Below are positions 7,682 through 14,197 of a DNA stretch of 19,650 nucleotides, one piece after another (position 1 is the stretch's first letter; each line of letters starts with the position of its first letter). Location of the stretch: the NCBI GenBank assembly GCA_009776565.1, contig WRNQ01000014.1, forward strand, positions 1 through 19,650. The letters are read 5' to 3'. Position numbers and translations under genes: made by a program. This DNA is from Synergistaceae bacterium (GTDB lineage Bacteria > Synergistota > Synergistia > Synergistales > Aminobacteriaceae). The notes under the pieces are model-generated. The model ran no database searches, was not told the DNA's origin, and saw only the letters and a program-made list of their open reading frames with translations.

Positions 7682-9220
7682 ATGAGTTTTGACAAAAGGA
7701 AACTTCAGAAGATTCTTTATATTTATATAGCGGGTATGCTTGTAGTTATATTTTCTTCAAGGACAATCTATAATTTCACACTGCCAAAAATAACCGTCGC
7801 CATACCCCAGAGTGGGAGTTTGACAAAGGAGTATAAAGCCCGCGTTATTATATCTTTTCTGGAAACATTTGATATTTATGCGGCTTCAAACGGGCGGATA
7901 AATGAAATATTCGTTGGTAAGGGCGACATGATTAGCCCGGATACAATAATAGCCACATACAGCAGTGGCGGAACCATCGGCACAGGGGCAGGCGACGCTG
8001 AAATAAGCTACAGTATTGAGCTGATAAAGAATCAGTTGGAAGCCCTTACCTTGAGCAAAGCGGCTATCCAAGAGAAACTGAGGGCTTTGACCGCGAACCC
8101 CGATGATTTCTACAGCTACCAACGCGCCATAGAAAACGCGGAAGCGGCGCTGGATAAGCGGTTAGACGAACTGGGCGCCGCGCGGGAACTTGCGGAAGCC
8201 CCATTTGAAGATTACGGCTATCAACAAGCCATAGCTGACGCTGAAATATTCAGGAACAGAAAGCAAGTTGAAGCCGAAAATATGAGGATTTTGTTTGAAG
8301 AGGGAGCTGTCGCTTTAATTGAAGCAATATCAGCCCAATCGGCGGCTGAGGAAGCAGAGAGAGCATATACCAGAGCTGTTGACGAGTTGGCGAGCGCAAA
8401 AGAAAAAGCCTCGCAGGTATTGCGAAACAGGGTTGCGGATGCGGAAAACGCTGTTTCTGACGCAAAGACAGCACTGGAGGACGCCGAAAAAAACCTTGAT
8501 TTGGCTCAATCGGCTTTGACGGCGCAAATCGACGAAACACGGCGATCGCTTGATTTAGAATTGAAAAGGGCGGACTTGGATACAGAACGAGCAAATATTG
8601 ATTTGCGCGCCGCCGAAGCATCGTTAAATAAAGATATAACAGAAATATGCGCTGATTGCCAAGGAGTTGTTATTTCGGTGGGAAAAAACAGAGGGCAGTT
8701 TGTAACGCAAGGAGAAAAAATCGCGACTGTGGGCATAGATAATGACTTTTTCGCAGCAGAAATTACTTGTTCGAAATCTGATGGGGGATTCATTGAAACA
8801 GGCGATGAGGCCAGTATTTCAAAAAGCGGCTCCAGTACGGTCATTAAAGCGGTCGTATACGATATCACGCCATTGGGCGACACGTTGAAAATCAGTATAA
8901 TTTGTGAAACAGAAGTACTAAACGGCGGCGAATATGTCAACGTCAGATTTCAAAAACAGACGCCAACATATGACGTCATTGTGCCAAATGAAGCCATATT
9001 CAGGGAAGGTATGAATAATTACGTTTGGACTGTCAAAAGCAGGCAGGGCGCTCTTGGCATGGAATATTATTCAGTGAAGACCAGGGTTATTGTAGCCGAT
9101 TCAGACGATTTTTACTCCGCTATCGCAAGGGGGCTGGAGATGGTCGTTCCTGCCGCGCCTGTGATTGTGAGCAACGATAAGGGCTTAACTGTCAATGGGA
9201 GAGTGAGAAGAATGGAATAG
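7682..9220 (+). CDS. HlyD/MacA-like membrane fusion (adaptor) protein
   Basis: The protein has 512 residues. One N-terminal membrane span (about 11-30) is followed by the first half of a biotinyl-lipoyl-like domain (AASNGRINEIFVGKGDMIS, 68-86), a long Ala/Glu/Lys-rich coiled coil (about 110-316), the second lipoyl half (CADCQGVVISVGKNRGQFVT) and a beta-rich C-terminal part. This order is typical of periplasmic adaptor proteins that link an ABC exporter to the outside; in Gram-positives they serve peptide or drug exporters. No exporter ATPase or permease lies next to it. GAGAGGTG precedes the ATG. It splits two duplicated segments of the importer locus, suggesting it was inserted or trapped there. 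Confidence 0.88.
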   Translation: MSFDKRKLQKILYIYIAGMLVVIFSSRTIYNFTLPKITVAIPQSGSLTKEYKARVIISFLETFDIYAASNGRINEIFVGKGDMISPDTIIATYSSGGTIGTGAGDAEISYSIELIKNQLEALTLSKAAIQEKLRALTANPDDFYSYQRAIENAEAALDKRLDELGAARELAEAPFEDYGYQQAIADAEIFRNRKQVEAENMRILFEEGAVALIEAISAQSAAEEAERAYTRAVDELASAKEKASQVLRNRVADAENAVSDAKTALEDAEKNLDLAQSALTAQIDETRRSLDLELKRADLDTERANIDLRAAEASLNKDITEICADCQGVVISVGKNRGQFVTQGEKIATVGIDNDFFAAEITCSKSDGGFIETGDEASISKSGSSTVIKAVVYDITPLGDTLKISIICETEVLNGGEYVNVRFQKQTPTYDVIVPNEAIFREGMNNYVWTVKSRQGALGMEYYSVKTRVIVADSDDFYSAIARGLEMVVPAAPVIVSNDKGLTVNGRVRRME

Positions 9221-9224
9221 TTAG

Positions 9225-9386
9225 ATCCAGATAACCCGGCTGCAGGAACGGCGGCAATCTGAGAACGAATACTGGGCTTACGACATAACCACAATATCCA
9301 GCTACTCCGAATGTCTGATGAAAATAAAGTATGTGCACGACGAGGACGGCGACGGGTTTCCACAGCAAGCTACTGTGCCAATTTGA
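9225..9386 (+). pseudogene. Transposase remnant, IS1634/IS4-like
   Basis: A frame without a start encodes about 53 residues ending in a TGA at 9384-9386. The core WAYDITTISSYSE followed by KIKYVHDEDGDGFPQQ resembles the region after the first catalytic Asp in IS1634/IS4-like transposases, where forms like DITSISSYS and YGYNRDGDKLPQ are expected. The family assignment is from memory of that motif. Both ends are missing and no inverted repeats were found, so it is a scrap that marks past insertion-sequence activity between the adaptor gene and the duplicated importer fragments. Confidence 0.6.
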
Positions 9387-9507
9387 AGTATTCCACTACA
9401 ATAGTAGATATATAATCGCTAATAGCTCTTGCACTTTTATCGGCATTATACCTAACCAAATCCGCAATCTCAAAGGGCAAGTGCAACGACTTCAACAACA
9501 ATTCCGC
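9370..9507 (-). pseudogene. 3' remnant of a small minus-strand gene
   Basis: On the minus strand, 46 codons end in TAG at 9370-9372 and read AELLLKSLHLPFEIADLVRY followed by NADKSARAISDYISTIVVEY. The amphipathic pattern and good codon texture suggest a real small protein, possibly a ribbon-helix-helix-like antitoxin, but this is a guess. Upstream the frame runs straight into antisense of the binding-protein fragment at 9508, so the original 5' end has been cut off by that rearrangement. Confidence 0.4.
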
Positions 9508-9613
9508 TTTTCTTATTTCGGAAGAAATGCAGCCGTCACCGGAATTGACAGCTTGCCCCGTCAATAAAAAAGCCGCGCTTGAAAGCGCCGAACTGATATT
9601 TGGGGACTTGCAA
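9508..9613 (+). pseudogene. 106-bp duplicated fragment of the solute-binding protein gene
   Basis: The segment matches 6981-7086 over the same 106 bp with only a handful of changes. It encodes ISEEMQPSPELTACPVNKKA and on to GDLQ. It then joins directly to the ribosome site and ATG of the intact MalF-type permease. It shows that the permease once followed the binding-protein gene and that binding protein plus permease was duplicated. The frame runs into the permease without a stop, so a fused start at 9527 is possible but not expected. Confidence 0.9.
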
Positions 9614-9625
9614 AAGGAGTATGGC

Positions 9626-10534
9626 ATGAACAAGAAGAAATCGGGTAGGGGACTACCCATAAATGCATTTACAAGCCGGACGCTTCTTACACGTGTCCGG
9701 CTGATTAAGGAAAACACGGCGGCGCTATTATTCATCATTCCAAGTTTAGCGGGAGTGGCTTTATTCTTCATAATCCCGTTCATAATGTCTCTTGGATATG
9801 CGACCGCTGACAGCGAAGGCCGTTTTGCCGGGCTTGCCAACTTCATTAACTTGCTTGCCAGCGAGGCTTTCCGGCTGGCGGCGGGGAATACGGCCAAATT
9901 CATGGCGATCGCCATTCCGCTTAATATAGCCATTCCGCTGACAATAGCATGCATGCTTTTCAAGGCTGTAGGCGGCGGTTGGTTGAAAACAATCTTCATG
10001 TCGCCGCTTGTCATTCCGTCGGCATGCGCGGCGTTTTTCTTTCAAAGCCTATTCATGCCCAATGGATTATTGAGCCGTATTTCAGGCGTCAACGCCGACT
10101 GGCTTCAAACGGAGTATTCTTTTGCCATTGCGGTGGGCGTGTATGTATGGAAAAACATGGGCTTTAATCTTGTGCTTGCACTGGCCGGGCTTGCCAACAT
10201 ACCAAAGGACTATTACGAATGGGCGACTGTCGAAGGAATGGGTAAACATAAGATTTTTTTCAAGATTACATTGGTGTATATGATACCCGCGCTGTTTATC
10301 ATGTTCGTTATGTCCTTTATAAACTCTTTCAAGGTATACAGGGAGCTTTATATGCTGGCGGGCAGTTATCCCAACGAGAAGATTTATATGCTGCAGCATT
10401 ATGTGAATAACCAGTTTGCCATGCTGGACTATCAAAATTTGACGGCGGCTTCATTTTTGATCACCTTCGTAATTGCCGCCTTCGTGATAATCTTCTTTGC
10501 GATTGATAAAAATCTGAAGTTGGGGAGTGATTGA
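9626..10534 (+). CDS. Carbohydrate ABC importer permease, MalF type
   Basis: The protein has 302 residues, the normal length for this family. A cytoplasmic start (MNKKKSGRGLPINAFT) leads into the first span (about 30-52, ALLFIIPSLAGVALFFIIPF) and several more. The EAA-type loop is present but divergent (EWATVEGMGKHKIFFKITL), with Gly-Met where Gly-Ala is usual. It should pair with the MalG-type permease at 3369-4385 to form the sugar channel. The ATG at 9626 is chosen because AAAAGGAG ends about 6 nt upstream and because the truncated copy at 7423 starts at the matching codon. Residues upstream in the same frame belong to the duplicated binding-protein scrap. Confidence 0.92.
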   Translation: MNKKKSGRGLPINAFTSRTLLTRVRLIKENTAALLFIIPSLAGVALFFIIPFIMSLGYATADSEGRFAGLANFINLLASEAFRLAAGNTAKFMAIAIPLNIAIPLTIACMLFKAVGGGWLKTIFMSPLVIPSACAAFFFQSLFMPNGLLSRISGVNADWLQTEYSFAIAVGVYVWKNMGFNLVLALAGLANIPKDYYEWATVEGMGKHKIFFKITLVYMIPALFIMFVMSFINSFKVYRELYMLAGSYPNEKIYMLQHYVNNQFAMLDYQNLTAASFLITFVIAAFVIIFFAIDKNLKLGSD

Positions 10535-10570
10535 GATATCCATGTGAAAAGGGATGTTAATTAGCTTATT

Positions 10571-10630
10571 GTATATTGTATATCGGTATATTGTATATCG
10601 GTATATTGTATATCGGTATATTGTATATCC
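10571..10630. repeat. Four tandem 15-bp AT-rich units
   Basis: Four units of GTATATTGTATATCG (the last ends in C) lie between the permease stop and the next promoter. TATATTG and GTATAT stretches could pass for -10 boxes, so promoter prediction here is unreliable. Confidence 0.93.
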
Positions 10631-10660
10631 ACAGAAAAATGAAAATTAATCTGTTTAATC

Positions 10661-10688
10661 TGTTTAAACCAAAAGTTTATAGTATAAT
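10661..10688 (+). promoter_or_regulatory. Possible promoter of the DUF1186 gene
   Basis: A consensus TATAAT lies at 10683-10688, about 60 nt before the start codon. The best -35 candidate is TGTTTA at 10661-10666 with 16-bp spacing, a poor match. A direct repeat ATCTGTTTA precedes it. Confidence 0.35.
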
Positions 10689-10748
10689 GGTGTAGATATC
10701 TAGAGTTCAAATATTATATAATTTGTTTTCCGGTGGGGGGAGAAGATA

Positions 10749-11624
10749 ATGGACATTGATCAAGCTCTTAAGAACATTAAACAAACGACAAATAAGTTCG
10801 CTAAAGAAGAAGTTCTATTTATAAAAGACAATATTGAAGAAGCGATCCCTACATTGATTGAATATATCAAAGAGGTCATCGACTTAGGGGAAGACATGCC
10901 AGAGGAAGGCAACGCGCATCTTTACGCAATGTTCCTTTTGGCGGAATTCAAGATCAAGGCGGCTTTTGAGTATTTAATCAAATACTTGGAGTTTGATGAA
11001 GATTTAATTGAAATCTGTTTAGGTGACACAATTACTGAAGACTTCTGTGCAATCCTTGCTTCTGTGGCAACGGTTGACGATATCCCGCAGATTAAAGCTA
11101 TTATTGAAAACCCTACGTTGTATGTATACAACAGAAATGCTGCGTTAAATGCGCTAAAGACTTTATATGCCGAAGATATATACGATAAAAATGAGTATTT
11201 TGCATATTTACAGTACTTATTAGAAAACTGTCAGGACGATCCTGAGTTGATGGCTGAAATAATCATCTCCTGTGAGGAAACAGGGAATCAAGCATTTTTG
11301 CCGGTTATTGAAAGGCTTTATGAAGCTGATCTTGTTGACGACACTGTTACCGGCTTGTCTGAAGTCCGTCAGGGGCTATTGGCGGCTAACGAAGAAACAG
11401 CGAAACAAGCCTTGAAGAAGGATCCTAACAATTCCTTTATAAATGATACTATAAGCAGAATGAGTTGGTGGGCTTGTTTTGGTGAACAGTCATTCTCATA
11501 CGAAAAACCAATCGATGAACACTTAATAGTAAATGAAAAACCAGACTTTGGGTACAAAGTCGGGAGGAACGATCCTTGCCCTTGTGGAAGCGGAAAAAAA
11601 TATAAGAATTGCTGTGGAAAGTGA
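10749..11624 (+). CDS. DUF1186 domain protein with C-terminal SEC-C zinc motif
   Basis: The protein is soluble and acidic, 291 residues. The body consists of helical repeats (for example [20 protein letters not shown] and [20 protein letters not shown]) consistent with DUF1186. The last 26 residues are a SEC-C motif ([18 protein letters not shown], cysteines at 277, 279, 288 and 289), a small zinc-binding module also found at the SecA C terminus. The cellular role of DUF1186 proteins is not established; binding to SecB, ribosomes or another partner through SEC-C is possible. The ribosome site GGGGGGAGAAG lies just before the ATG. It stands alone, with a terminator 25 nt downstream, and lacks the internal repeats seen in the exported proteins. 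Confidence 0.9.
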   Translation: MDIDQALKNIKQTTNKFAKEEVLFIKDNIEEAIPTLIEYIKEVIDLGEDMPEEGNAHLYAMFLLAEFKIKAAFEYLIKYLEFDEDLIEICLGDTITEDFCAILASVATVDDIPQIKAIIENPTLYVYNRNAALNALKTLYAEDIYDKNEYFAYLQYLLENCQDDPELMAEIIISCEETGNQAFLPVIERLYEADLVDDTVTGLSEVRQGLLAANEETAKQALKKDPNNSFINDTISRMSWWACFGEQSFSYEKPIDEHLIVNEKPDFGYKVGRNDPCPCGSGKKYKNCCGK

Positions 11625-11648
11625 GAACTTGCCACTATAGAAATTCAT

Positions 11649-11697
11649 GAAAATATCCGCTTGATTCTTTGGGTCACAGCGGTTATTTTCTTTTATT
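11649..11697 (+). terminator. Intrinsic terminator between convergent genes
   Basis: The stem arms GAAAATATCCGCT (11649-11661) and AGCGGTTATTTTC (11678-11690) pair at 12 of 13 positions and are followed by TTTTATT. It terminates the DUF1186 transcript. The right arm overlaps the last codons of the minus-strand toxin gene, so the two transcripts overlap at their 3' ends. Confidence 0.85.
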
Positions 11698-11769
11698 AAT
11701 GCCTTCTACAAGGCTGATAACACATATGACTACCATATAAAAAGCAAATAGCTCTGCATATGTAACCAT
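11683..11769 (-). CDS. Putative holin-like type I toxin peptide
   Basis: A 28-residue hydrophobic peptide begins MVTYAELFAFYMVVICVISL and ends in basic residues (NKRK). The start MVTYxxLFxF, one membrane span and a Lys/Arg tail match the putative holin-like toxin group (Hol_Tox, related to the TxpA/BsrG style of type I toxins), recognised by pattern. A strong ribosome site (GAAGGAGGGG on the minus strand) lies 6 nt before the ATG at 11769. Type I toxins of this sort depolarise or disturb the membrane and are held off by an antisense RNA, often overlapping the 3' end. That RNA cannot be located with certainty; the 3' overlap with the plus-strand terminator is a suggestive place. The gene's upstream side is filled by the tandem array at 11798-11950. 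Confidence 0.8.
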   Translation of the reverse strand: MVTYAELFAFYMVVICVISLVEGINKRK

Positions 11770-11797
11770 TGGCGCCCCTCCTTCAATATTCCCATTG

Positions 11798-11950
11798 GAG
11801 TATGTCTCGGGAGTATGTCACGAGTATGTCACGTGAGTATGCCGCGGGAGTATGTCACGAGTATGTCACGTGAGTATGCCGCGGGAGTATGTCTCGAGTT
11901 GGAGTATGTCGCGGGAGCATGTCACGAGTATATCGCGGGAGCATGTCACG
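11798..11950. repeat. Complex tandem repeat (GAGTATGTCACG family)
   Basis: About 153 bp of short units (GAGTATGTCAC, GTGAGTATGCCGC, GGGAGTATGTC). A 37-bp higher-order unit occurs twice exactly, at 11808-11844 and 11845-11881. It lies between the divergent toxin gene and response regulator gene, so it sits in or beside both promoter regions. The units are contiguous with no unique spacers, so it is not a CRISPR array. Confidence 0.92.
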
Positions 11951-11968
11951 CTACGTTTTCTTAATAAC

Positions 11969-11984
11969 TTCATAACAAGTTCAT
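11969..11984 (+). promoter_or_regulatory. Possible response-regulator binding direct repeat
   Basis: Two TTCAT boxes lie 11 bp apart (11969-11973 and 11980-11984), the one-turn spacing typical of OmpR/PhoB-type binding sites. They are about 65-80 nt before the regulator's start codon, next to an AT-rich stretch (GATATATTTAAAT) that could serve as a -10. Autoregulation is inferred, not shown. Confidence 0.35.
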
Positions 11985-12047
11985 GATATATTTAAATTAG
12001 CGATTAAGCACAACCTAAGTTCCAAAGAAACTGGAGGCGTTAAATCA

Positions 12048-12704
12048 GTGGCTCGGATACTAATTGTTGAAGATGAAAAACTAATCAATACGCTTATCAA
12101 GAAAAATCTTGAACTTGTCGGACATACATGTGTTTCCGTGTTTGATGGGGAGTCTGTTTTTGAAGAGTTGGAGAAACAAATGTTCGACTTGGTTTTACTT
12201 GATATTATGCTCCCCAAACTTGACGGATTTCAAGTTATACAAGAAATGAACGAGAATATCCCTGTTATATTTTTGACGGCGCGCGGAGCGGTGCAAGACC
12301 GAATTAAAGGGTTAAATCTGGGAGCGGATGATTACATCGTTAAGCCTTTTGATATGATGGAACTGCAAGCCAGGGTTGAATCTGTTTTAAGGCGCGCGAA
12401 TAAGTCTGACAAACTATTTGAATTAGGCTGCGTTAAGGTGGATTTGTCGAGCAGGCAAGTGTTTTTCAAGGGCGAACTTGTAGATTTTGCACCGCAGGAA
12501 TTTCTGCTCGTTGAAGCTCTGATTATGAACCGCAATGTAGCGTTATCGCGGGATAAACTCTTAGAGATAGCATGGGGATATGATTTCGGCGGAGATACAA
12601 GAACCGTGGATGTTCATATCCACAACATCCGAAAAAAGCTATGTTGGGATGATGTCGTTAAAACAGTTTATAAAGTGGGTTATCGTTTGGAGGTTAAGAA
12701 GTGA
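12048..12704 (+). CDS. OmpR-family response regulator
   Basis: The protein has 218 residues, standard length. The receiver domain (1-120) has the acidic pair E8/D9 in IVEDE, phospho-acceptor D52 in LLDIMLP, T77 in FLTARG and K99 in IVKPFD. The C-terminal winged-helix DNA-binding domain (about 125-218) ends in RTVDVHIHNIRKKL and TVYKVGYRLEV. Translation starts at GTG 12048, 10 nt after GGAGG; the ORF overlaps the kinase gene by 4 nt (GTGA). It should control genes in response to the kinase at 12701. The downstream PepSY-like protein gene and its own operon are likely targets. Confidence 0.95.
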   Translation: MARILIVEDEKLINTLIKKNLELVGHTCVSVFDGESVFEELEKQMFDLVLLDIMLPKLDGFQVIQEMNENIPVIFLTARGAVQDRIKGLNLGADDYIVKPFDMMELQARVESVLRRANKSDKLFELGCVKVDLSSRQVFFKGELVDFAPQEFLLVEALIMNRNVALSRDKLLEIAWGYDFGGDTRTVDVHIHNIRKKLCWDDVVKTVYKVGYRLEVKK

Positions 12705-14110
12705 GGCTAAAAACATTTATAGCTACTTATCTTTTATTCCTGTGCATTTTATTTTCAAGCCTCGGCATTGTTTCCGTTTATATGGCGAATAGCCAAACTG
12801 AAATGCTAAAAGAAAAAAGCGTAGGGGAGTATCATTCAATCGCTGCGACGCTAGCCAAGGACATCGCCGTTTTATACGGCAGAAGCGCGGAGTTCTCGGA
12901 AATAGACAAAACAGAGTCCGTTAATTCCCTTATTAAAGGCTATATACAATATTACAAAAGGTACAATATAGAGATTGCCGTTACTGATTTGTCGCTGCCG
13001 GAACTGAGTGGCCGGAGTGGCAGCGGTTTCGCAAACATTGAAATTTCTTTTATCCGACGAGGACAAGAGCAAGGGCAAGGGCAAGAGCAAGGGCATTTCA
13101 TCCGCATTATTGGAACGTTGCCGGAGCCTTTCCAGTTCTATCAGTTCAGCTACTACCTGAATATAACAAAGAACATAACGGATATGCAAAATATCCAGAA
13201 TATCCTTTTATTATTTGCCGTCATATTTTCAATACTTACCGCTATTGCCTTATATTTCATTCTGTCAGGTATTTTCAAGCCGCTCGGCGTCGTTGCCGAT
13301 TCATCAAGGAAAATAGCGAATGGACAATACGATGAACGGATTCATATACGGGGGAAACACGAACTTTCGGAAATGGCGGCGGATTTTAACCGTATGGCGG
13401 AAATAATAGAAAAACAAATATGTTATTTAGAGAACGAAGCTGTTGGTAAACAACAGTTTGTGGATAATTTTGCCCACGAAATCAGGACGCCTCTAACGTC
13501 AATATACGGATATGCGGAGTATATGCAAAAAGCATCTTTAGATGAGAAAGAGATTATTGAATCTGCGCAATATATTATGGACGAGTCCAACCACATGAAA
13601 AATATCTCAAACTCGCTGCTTGAACTTGCGACGCTAAGAGATTATACACCTGTAAAAAGTAAAATCCCTATTCGCCGATTGTTAGAGGAAATAAGCAGAT
13701 CAATGGACAAATCTCTACGTGAATATAACATTCAACTTATTTACCGTTGTGATGTTGACGCTATAGATGGACAGGAGGATTTAATTAAAAGTTTACTCAT
13801 AAACCTTTGCCACAACGCGCTGAAATCATGTACTCCTGGTGAAGGTATTATCCATTTGGGCACGGAAAAACAAGGCGAAAAAATAGTAATTTCTGTATCG
13901 GACAATGGTTGTGGCATTCCCGAAGAAAGCATGGAAAAAGTTGCCGAGCCTTTTTATCGCGTGGACAAAGCGAGAAGCAGGGAACAAGGCGGCGCGGGGC
14001 TTGGCTTGACATTGTGCAAGCAAATTGCCAAAGCGCATGGCGCCGAAATGACTATTGAATCGGTTGTGGGCGTGGGAACAACGGTCAAAGTAACATTTAC
14101 AAGTTCCTAA
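12701..14110 (+). CDS. Sensor histidine kinase
   Basis: The protein has 469 residues and starts at GTG 12701, inside the regulator's stop, with GGAGG about 7 nt upstream. TM1 spans about 7-28, an extracytoplasmic loop of about 137 residues follows, TM2 spans about 166-189, then HAMP (about 191-245) and HisKA with His259 in FAHEIRTPLTS. The ATPase domain has LLINLCHNALKSC, DNGCGIP, FYRVDKARSR and GAGLGLTLCK. The core is clearly related to the kinase at 189-1781. The sensor loop holds a short run GQEQGQGQEQG (121-131) encoded by 6-bp repeats (GGGCAA/GAGCAA), a small version of the stalk repeats elsewhere. It likely senses an envelope signal together with the exported protein encoded next. Confidence 0.95.
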   Translation: MRLKTFIATYLLFLCILFSSLGIVSVYMANSQTEMLKEKSVGEYHSIAATLAKDIAVLYGRSAEFSEIDKTESVNSLIKGYIQYYKRYNIEIAVTDLSLPELSGRSGSGFANIEISFIRRGQEQGQGQEQGHFIRIIGTLPEPFQFYQFSYYLNITKNITDMQNIQNILLLFAVIFSILTAIALYFILSGIFKPLGVVADSSRKIANGQYDERIHIRGKHELSEMAADFNRMAEIIEKQICYLENEAVGKQQFVDNFAHEIRTPLTSIYGYAEYMQKASLDEKEIIESAQYIMDESNHMKNISNSLLELATLRDYTPVKSKIPIRRLLEEISRSMDKSLREYNIQLIYRCDVDAIDGQEDLIKSLLINLCHNALKSCTPGEGIIHLGTEKQGEKIVISVSDNGCGIPEESMEKVAEPFYRVDKARSREQGGAGLGLTLCKQIAKAHGAEMTIESVVGVGTTVKVTFTSS

Positions 14111-14197
14111 CAACTCAAAAACAACTCCATAATAACCCTGTTCTATTCTATTACTCGTGAGGCCCACAAAATAAAAACCGAAAGGAAGCACAAGACA

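Noticed and set aside
9527..9625. N-terminal extension of the MalF-type permease
   Set aside because: These codons are the duplicated end of the binding-protein gene; the permease has its own ribosome site and start at 9626, matching the truncated copy.
11798..11950. Possible CRISPR array
   Set aside because: Units are 11-13 bp, contiguous and without unique spacers, and no cas gene is present.
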